A program made the translations under genes and the position numbers. The notes under the pieces were generated by a model that saw nothing but the letters and a program-made list of their open reading frames with translations, did not search any database and was not told the DNA's origin. From Mycobacterium sp. URHB0044 (GTDB lineage Bacteria > Actinomycetota > Actinomycetes > Mycobacteriales > Mycobacteriaceae), in the NCBI RefSeq assembly GCF_000620625.1, contig NZ_JIAW01000012.1:1-64000 (forward strand): a DNA stretch of 64,000 bases, read 5' to 3'. This document shows, one piece after another, positions 59,610-64,000 of this stretch. Position 1 is the first letter of the stretch; each line of letters begins with the position of its first letter.

Positions 59610-61079
59610 TCAGCCGACCGGGCTGGCGATGGTCTTGATGCGAAGGTACTCACGGAAGCCTTCGATTCCGTGCTCCACGCCGTCGCCGCTGATGCCGAAG
59701 CCGCCGAACGGTGCGTCGGGCGCCAGATAGAACGAGTTGTTGATGTTCACCGTGCCCGCCTTGAGCTTGCGGGCGACCGCCCACGCCCGGTCCTCGTTCG
59801 CCGACTGCACGTATCCGGACAACCCGAACTTCGAGTTGTTGGCCACCCGGACCGCTTCGTCGTCGTCACCGTCGTAGCGGATCACGCTGAGCACCGGCCC
59901 GAAGACCTCGGTTTGTGCGATCTCCGAGTTCTCGTCGACGTCGGCTACCACGGTGGGCTCATACCAGAAGCCCTTGCCGTTGACGTCGCCACGTTTGCCG
60001 CCGCACAGGATGCGCGCACCGGCGTCACGAGCGCGGTTGACGAGGCCCTCCATGCGATCGAGTTGCTCGGCCCGGATGATGGGGCCCACCACGTTGCCAG
60101 GATCGGTCGGATCGCCCCACGGCAGATTCCCCACCAGGTTGGTGAGCCGCTCGAGCACTTCGTCGTAGATGTCGGCGTGCACGATCATGCGGGTCGCCAG
60201 CGCGCAGCCTTGGCCGCTGCTGGACATGCACATTGCCACGCCGAGTCCGCAGGCCATGTCGAGGTTCGCGTCGGGCAGCAGTACGTTCGCCGACTTGCCG
60301 CCCAGTTCGAGCACCGTATGACGAATGCCGTTCGCGGCGCGCTCGGCGATGCGCTGGCCGACCGCGGCCGAGCCGGTGAAGTGGAACAGGTTGATGCGCT
60401 GATCGGCCGTCATGGCGTCGCCGACGACGCCCTTGTCCCTGGCGCTCAGGGTATTGATGACACCGGCAGGGATGTCGGTGGTCTCGGCGGCGATTCGCGC
60501 GAGTAGCGCGGCGGTGAGTGGTGTGTCGGGAGCGCTCTTGAGCACCACGGTGTTGCCGGTGGCCAGTGCGTGGTGCACCTTCCAGATCGCCGTCATGAAC
60601 GGTGCATTCCACGGGGTGATCGCGCCGACGACGCCGTAGGGCTCGTAGCGGACCTTGTGATTGCTTGGCATTCCCATGATCTCGTATGGGGGCAGGTCCG
60701 ACTCCCACGGGAATGACGTGCACAGGTCGTTGAAGTAGTCCATGCCGTCGATCCAGAAGTCGACGTGGGTGACGATCACCGACGATGCGACGCCGGCTTC
60801 GGCAGTCACCAGCTTGCGAATGTCGTCGGTCTCCTTGCGAAGGCCGAGCTGCAGCTGCTCGAGGCAGCGCCGACGGAACTCGTGGTTGGTGGACCAGTCG
60901 GTCTCGTCGGCGGCGCGCCGGGCCGCGGTGATGGCGTCGTCGACGTCCTCGAGGGACGCATCTGCGGCGGCGCCGACGACCGACTCGTCGGCTGGGCTGA
61001 GTACGTCGAAGCGCTTACCGGAGCGGGCTTCCCGAAACTCACCGTCGATGAAAAGCCGGCCTTCGTAGCTACCGTCCAT
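59610..61079 (-). CDS. Aldehyde dehydrogenase
   Basis: A 489-residue NAD(P)-dependent aldehyde dehydrogenase from ATG 61079, behind AAGGGA. It has ITPWNAPFMTAIWKVHHALATGNTVVLK, FHFTGSAAVGQ, the catalytic Glu in VLELGGKSANV, the nucleophilic Cys in SSGQGCALATRM, and TEVFGPVLSVIRY. All catalytic residues are present. It leads the minus-strand pair with the SDR. TTACGCTGTAA lies 100 bp upstream, facing the divergent OB-fold/Ltp pair. Confidence 0.95.
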   Translation of the reverse strand: MDGSYEGRLFIDGEFREARSGKRFDVLSPADESVVGAAADASLEDVDDAITAARRAADETDWSTNHEFRRRCLEQLQLGLRKETDDIRKLVTAEAGVASSVIVTHVDFWIDGMDYFNDLCTSFPWESDLPPYEIMGMPSNHKVRYEPYGVVGAITPWNAPFMTAIWKVHHALATGNTVVLKSAPDTPLTAALLARIAAETTDIPAGVINTLSARDKGVVGDAMTADQRINLFHFTGSAAVGQRIAERAANGIRHTVLELGGKSANVLLPDANLDMACGLGVAMCMSSSGQGCALATRMIVHADIYDEVLERLTNLVGNLPWGDPTDPGNVVGPIIRAEQLDRMEGLVNRARDAGARILCGGKRGDVNGKGFWYEPTVVADVDENSEIAQTEVFGPVLSVIRYDGDDDEAVRVANNSKFGLSGYVQSANEDRAWAVARKLKAGTVNINNSFYLAPDAPFGGFGISGDGVEHGIEGFREYLRIKTIASPVG

Positions 61080-61178
61080 GGGTTGTCCCTTCTGTTCAGT
61101 GAATGCGACCCACGCGAAGGAGCGGCCGCCCTCACGCGACCGCACTGATCAGTGGTAAACGCTGCTCGCCACTTAACC

Positions 61179-61189
61179 TTACGCTGTAA
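61179..61189. promoter_or_regulatory. Palindrome TTAC-N3-GTAA, copy 3
   Basis: TTACGCTGTAA, identical to copy 2, in the 244-bp divergent region between the aldehyde dehydrogenase (start 61079) and the OB-fold gene (start 61324). This region holds no gene. Confidence 0.5.
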
Positions 61190-61323
61190 CGTGATGTCAA
61201 GCACACTACGGAGGATGCGTGCTTGACTACACATCCTTGCACTGGCTTAATCATTTAGATATTAACCATCTACGCGGTGCGGCCACGCCCACCAGCCCTA
61301 GCATCTGTGAAAGAGGTACGGCG

Positions 61324-61731
61324 TTGAGTGCCAGCCAGCAACCTGTGGCAGAGGGCCTGTTCACGTGGCCCTCCGAGGAGCCACGCCTCATCGGCTCGGA
61401 ACGCGACGGCCGGTATTCCTTTCCCGCCCGCCAGGGTGAAACCGAAGTGCTGCTCGAGCCGAGAGGGACCCTGTGGGGGTTCACCACTCAGCAGTTCCGG
61501 CCGCCATCGCCGCCCTACGACGGCGATGACACGGCGGAGACCTTCGTGCCCTACGCCCTCGGATATGTCGAGCTCGCCGGCCAGTGCCTCGTCCAGGCCC
61601 GGTTCACGGAGTCGGATCCGAACAAGCTGACCGTCGGCCAGCCGATGGAACTGCGGATCGTGCCGTACACCACGCGTCCGGACGGCACCGAGGTGCTCAC
61701 CTACGCATTCGCGCCTGTAGAAGGGAAATGA
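61324..61731 (+). CDS. OB-fold (DUF35-like) protein without a zinc ribbon
   Basis: A 135-residue protein from TTG 61324 (GAAAGAGG upstream). It has the OB-fold part seen in DUF35 proteins (LEPRGTLWGFTTQQFRPP, VPYALGYVELAGQCLVQARF, ELRIVPY), but where the zinc ribbon of its counterpart at 57021 has four Cys, it reads GRYSFPARQGETEV with none. Ltp partners of this shorter type exist. Its stop overlaps an ATG in the thiolase-like gene (ATGA), though I prefer the next ATG, so it very probably forms a complex with that protein. Confidence 0.85.
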   Translation: MSASQQPVAEGLFTWPSEEPRLIGSERDGRYSFPARQGETEVLLEPRGTLWGFTTQQFRPPSPPYDGDDTAETFVPYALGYVELAGQCLVQARFTESDPNKLTVGQPMELRIVPYTTRPDGTEVLTYAFAPVEGK

Positions 61732-61733
61732 CC

Positions 61734-62879
61734 ATGACGGATGTCGCCATTGTCGGTGTGGGGCTACACCCGTTCGGTCGCCACGGCGACAAGCTCGCCC
61801 TCCAAATGGGTGCTGAAGCGGCCCAAGCCGCGCTCGCCGACGCAGGCACGGATTGGAACCGCGTGCAGTCGGCCTTCGTGGGCAGCTACGAGGTGTCCAA
61901 TCCCGATGCGGTGGTGAGTTGGCTCGGTTTGACCGGTATCCCGGTGCGCGGCGTGTTCAACGGATGCGCGACCGGAGGCGTCTCGCTGCAGATGGCCGTG
62001 CAGGCCATTCGCCACGGGGAGGCCGACGTCGCCATGGCGATCGGCATGGACAAGCACCCCCGTGGCGCCTTCGCGGCGGACCCATCGGTGGTCGGGTTGC
62101 CGAGTTGGTACGGGCAGACGGGGATGTTCCTCACGACCCACTTCTTCGGCACCAAGATCAACCGCTACATGCACGACCACGGGGTTTCCGCCGAGTCGCT
62201 CGCGCGCATCGCCGCGAAGAACCTTGCCAACGGCGCGATCAACCCGCACGCCTGGCGGCGCAAGGCCGTTGGCTACGAGGAGATCTTGAACTCCGAAGTG
62301 GTCAACTACCCATTGACCCGGTACATGTATTGCAATCCCGACGAGGGAGGTGCGGCCGTGGTGTTGTGCCGCGCAGACATCGCGCACCAATTCACGTCCA
62401 CCCCGATCTTCGTGCGTGCGGCCGAGCTTCGTACGCGGCGTGAGGGCGCCTTCGAATTGCAAAGTCCCTCACTGCCATTGACCAGCGCACCCAGTCCCAC
62501 CGTCGATGCCTCCCGTGCGGCCTACGAATTCGCCGGTCTGGGGCCGGAGGACGTCGACGTAGCGCAGCTGCAGGATACCGACGCGGGATCCGAGCTGATT
62601 CACATGGCGGAGAACGGCTTCTGTGCCGATGGGGAGCAGGAGAAGTGGATTGCTGATGGCGACACAGAGATCGGTGGCCGCCTGCCCGTCAACACCGATG
62701 GCGGGTTGATTGCCAACGGCGAGCCGATCGGCGCGTCGGGCCTGCGCCAGGTGTACGAGATCGTGCTCCAGCTGCAAGGTCGGGCGGGCGAGCGGCAGGT
62801 GCCCAACGATCCGCGGGTCGGCTACACACACCTCTACGGCGCGCCTGGCGCATCGACGGTGTCGATCCTGTCGCGCTGA
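61734..62879 (+). CDS. Thiolase-like protein (Ltp3/Ltp4-like, Cys present)
   Basis: A 381-residue thiolase-fold protein from ATG 61734 (AAGGGA 7 bases before; ATG 61728 would be too close). Unlike the copy at 57461 it has a Cys in the nucleophile position, GVFNGCATGGVSLQMA. It also carries the VNTDGGLIANGEPIGASGLRQVYE segment and a GAPGASTVSIL end. It could act as a thiolase or an aldolase on a CoA thioester together with the OB-fold partner. Confidence 0.87.
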   Translation: MTDVAIVGVGLHPFGRHGDKLALQMGAEAAQAALADAGTDWNRVQSAFVGSYEVSNPDAVVSWLGLTGIPVRGVFNGCATGGVSLQMAVQAIRHGEADVAMAIGMDKHPRGAFAADPSVVGLPSWYGQTGMFLTTHFFGTKINRYMHDHGVSAESLARIAAKNLANGAINPHAWRRKAVGYEEILNSEVVNYPLTRYMYCNPDEGGAAVVLCRADIAHQFTSTPIFVRAAELRTRREGAFELQSPSLPLTSAPSPTVDASRAAYEFAGLGPEDVDVAQLQDTDAGSELIHMAENGFCADGEQEKWIADGDTEIGGRLPVNTDGGLIANGEPIGASGLRQVYEIVLQLQGRAGERQVPNDPRVGYTHLYGAPGASTVSILSR

Positions 62880-63111
62880 TCGAACCGTCGCTCGTCGGAT
62901 TCGCCCGCGGTCGACTGGTACCGCAATTGAGTGCTGCGTTGTGTAGATGCGGCCATGTTGGCCGTCGGATACCTTGAGCGCGACCATGTTTCGTCATGAC
63001 TGACGCCTTCCGATGGTCAGGCATCGATTGCAGTGAAGATGGCCGGGCGATGTGCAGCGGCACTCGCCCGGATGCTGGCGAAACTCAAGTTGGCTTGTTT
63101 CACGACAAGCA

Positions 63112-63140
63112 TTGACTCCACTGTTCACTTGTCATACGGT
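63112..63140 (+). promoter_or_regulatory. Promoter candidate for the small membrane-protein operon
   Basis: TTGACT (63112-63117), 17 bp, TACGGT (63135-63140). ACAAG and CTTGT flank the -35 region as short inverted arms. It lies in the otherwise empty gap 62880-63246 upstream of the ATG at 63247. Confidence 0.45.
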
Positions 63141-63246
63141 AAGCGAACTAGCCATAAGGTGTTCGGCGCGGGGTTCTCATGAACATCAACTCACCTTCGT
63201 TAAATGCCTGCCCCACGCGCTAGTGCGATCTGACCAAGGAGCAACG

Positions 63247-63387
63247 ATGCCCGATGATTCGCAGGAGTACAAAGACCGCGTCCGCGGGGTATGGATATTC
63301 GTCGGTAGCTATTTCGCGCTGATGTTCGCGTTCTTTGTCGTCGCCATGATTGTCAGCTTTGGGCCCGGCCCGGCCAATCCCTTCTGA
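63247..63387 (+). CDS. Small single-pass membrane protein (46 residues)
   Basis: ATG 63247 with AAGGAG 7 bases upstream. A short hydrophilic N-terminus (MPDDSQEYKDRVRG) is followed by one hydrophobic segment (about residues 18-38: IFVGSYFALMFAFFVVAMIV) and PGPANPF. It resembles small subunits or assembly peptides of membrane complexes. First gene of an operon with the next two membrane proteins. Function unknown. Confidence 0.7.
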   Translation: MPDDSQEYKDRVRGVWIFVGSYFALMFAFFVVAMIVSFGPGPANPF

Positions 63388-63414
63388 AACTAGGCGAACG
63401 ATAGGCGGTCACCG

Positions 63415-63756
63415 ATGATTCGACTTTCCGACATACCCGACTACCTCTTGCTGGTGGTCGTCGACGTCGCCATCCTGCTCTTTTGGTGGAAGCTCATGGC
63501 GCTGCTCGGCGATCGCCGCATGATGCCGTCACCAGAGGTCAGTTCGTTCACTGATGCCGAACCGGCAGAGGACAACCAGGTCGACGGGTCGCCTGCCTTT
63601 GCGACGAATTGGCGAAGAGATCCCACGTGGGGAAATTTCCCCGCGGTCGTCAAATTGACCATGATCGTCGCGTTGGTCGTATCCGTGGGAATACTCATCG
63701 AGGGGGCAGTGCTCATGCCGTACGGAGTCGCAACGTGGGGATGGCAAGTACCGTGA
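63415..63756 (+). CDS. Two-pass membrane protein (113 residues)
   Basis: ATG 63415, 27 bp after the preceding stop. Hydrophobic segments at about residues 10-30 (YLLLVVVDVAILLFWWKLMALL) and 80-100 (LTMIVALVVSVGILIEGAVL) are separated by an acidic loop. The end, YGVATWGWQVP, is aromatic. No family recognised. The GTGA at its stop overlaps the start of the next gene. Confidence 0.7.
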   Translation: MIRLSDIPDYLLLVVVDVAILLFWWKLMALLGDRRMMPSPEVSSFTDAEPAEDNQVDGSPAFATNWRRDPTWGNFPAVVKLTMIVALVVSVGILIEGAVLMPYGVATWGWQVP

Positions 63757-64000
63757 CCGATGAATTGTTGAGCCGAACAGGCAACACAGCGAGCGACACC
63801 GAAGTGTTCAATGCGGCGCTCCAAAAGAAACACCGTCGAGGAGAGCTCGTATTCTTTGCCGGCGTGCTGTTAATGGGCACCGTATTTCTTGGCCCGGTCG
63901 GTATTCCGCTCGTCATTTGGGGCTGGCTGCAAAGCCGACGTGCCGAACGACAAGGCGCAATCCCCACGATCCCGTGGCACGTGGCGCTGGTCGGAGGCTT
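63753..64000 (+). CDS. Membrane protein, 3' truncated by window
   Basis: Begins at GTG 63753 (GTGA overlap with the previous stop) or ATG 63741. It encodes a hydrophilic start, KKHRRGELVFFAGVLLMG with a hydrophobic segment, GIPLVIWGWLQSRRAER, and IPWHVALVGG at the end of the window. It is probably a larger membrane protein of the same operon. The open frame reaches base 64000 without a stop. Confidence 0.7.
   Translation, partial: MTDELLSRTGNTASDTEVFNAALQKKHRRGELVFFAGVLLMGTVFLGPVGIPLVIWGWLQSRRAERQGAIPTIPWHVALVGG

Noticed and set aside
1..64000. tRNA, rRNA, CRISPR array, insertion sequence or prophage
   Set aside because: I looked for cloverleaf-like CCA ends, regularly spaced repeats, transposase-like and integrase-like proteins and found none that I could support.

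Overview
The window reads as a high-GC mycobacterial (Mycolicibacterium-like) chromosome segment. Supporting signs are the 3' half of fbiC (coenzyme F420 synthesis) at the left edge, several luciferase-like F420-type oxidoreductases, many acyl-CoA dehydrogenases (ACADs), AveC-like and MoxR/VWA proteins, and dense gene packing with ATGA/GTGA overlaps. I see no rRNA, tRNA, CRISPR array, insertion sequence or phage gene.

Region A (1-15214) is accessory in character. It holds fbiC, three TetR regulators, a flavoprotein dehydrogenase pseudogene with its middle deleted, a scrap of an AveC-like gene, a ketopantoate-reductase-like gene, a secreted protein with two near-identical SnoaL-like domains, two luciferase-like monooxygenases, and a module MoxR ATPase - TetR - VWA protein - AveC-like membrane protein - zinc alcohol dehydrogenase. 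Five copies of an inverted repeat, GCTACA-N12-TGTAGC (two imperfect), lie in the intergenic gaps of this region. They point to one local regulon, with either or both of two paralogous TetR proteins (6448-7059 and 10611-11186) as candidate regulators.

Region B (15232-31438) holds a minus-strand set (molybdopterin oxidoreductase, a DUF6473-like protein, sulfotransferase, SDR), a divergent amidohydrolase with TetR and GntR regulators, three ACADs (two overlapping, as in heteromeric steroid-type FadE pairs), a thiolase, an unrecognised large protein, a class III CoA-transferase and a further ACAD.

Region C (31684-39455) is one tight plus-strand operon: crotonase, amidohydrolase, SDR, two more crotonases, two ACADs and a class III CoA-transferase, followed by a FadR-like GntR regulator. 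It looks like a beta-oxidation-type pathway for an unusual CoA ester. None of the three crotonases has the classical hydratase Glu pair.

Region D (40344-62879) holds an odd acyl-CoA synthetase, three small genes, a PaaK-like ligase with a half-sized partner, a TetR gene with no canonical start codon, and a thioesterase. It continues with a cluster resembling the levulinate/4-hydroxyacyl-CoA route: two SDRs, an ACAD of the ACAD10/11 type, a divergent APH-type kinase, a TetR and an acyl-CoA synthetase. After that come a luciferase-like enzyme, a tandem hotdog protein, a degenerate ACAD, an amidohydrolase, and two OB-fold/thiolase-like pairs of the Ltp (steroid side-chain aldolase) kind flanking an SDR and an aldehyde dehydrogenase. 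A second palindrome, TTAC-N3-GTAA, occurs at several promoters here. The right edge (63247-64000) starts an operon of small membrane proteins that runs out of the window.

Overall the segment appears devoted to catabolism of one or more lipid, steroid or branched/hydroxylated acids, with its own local regulators.
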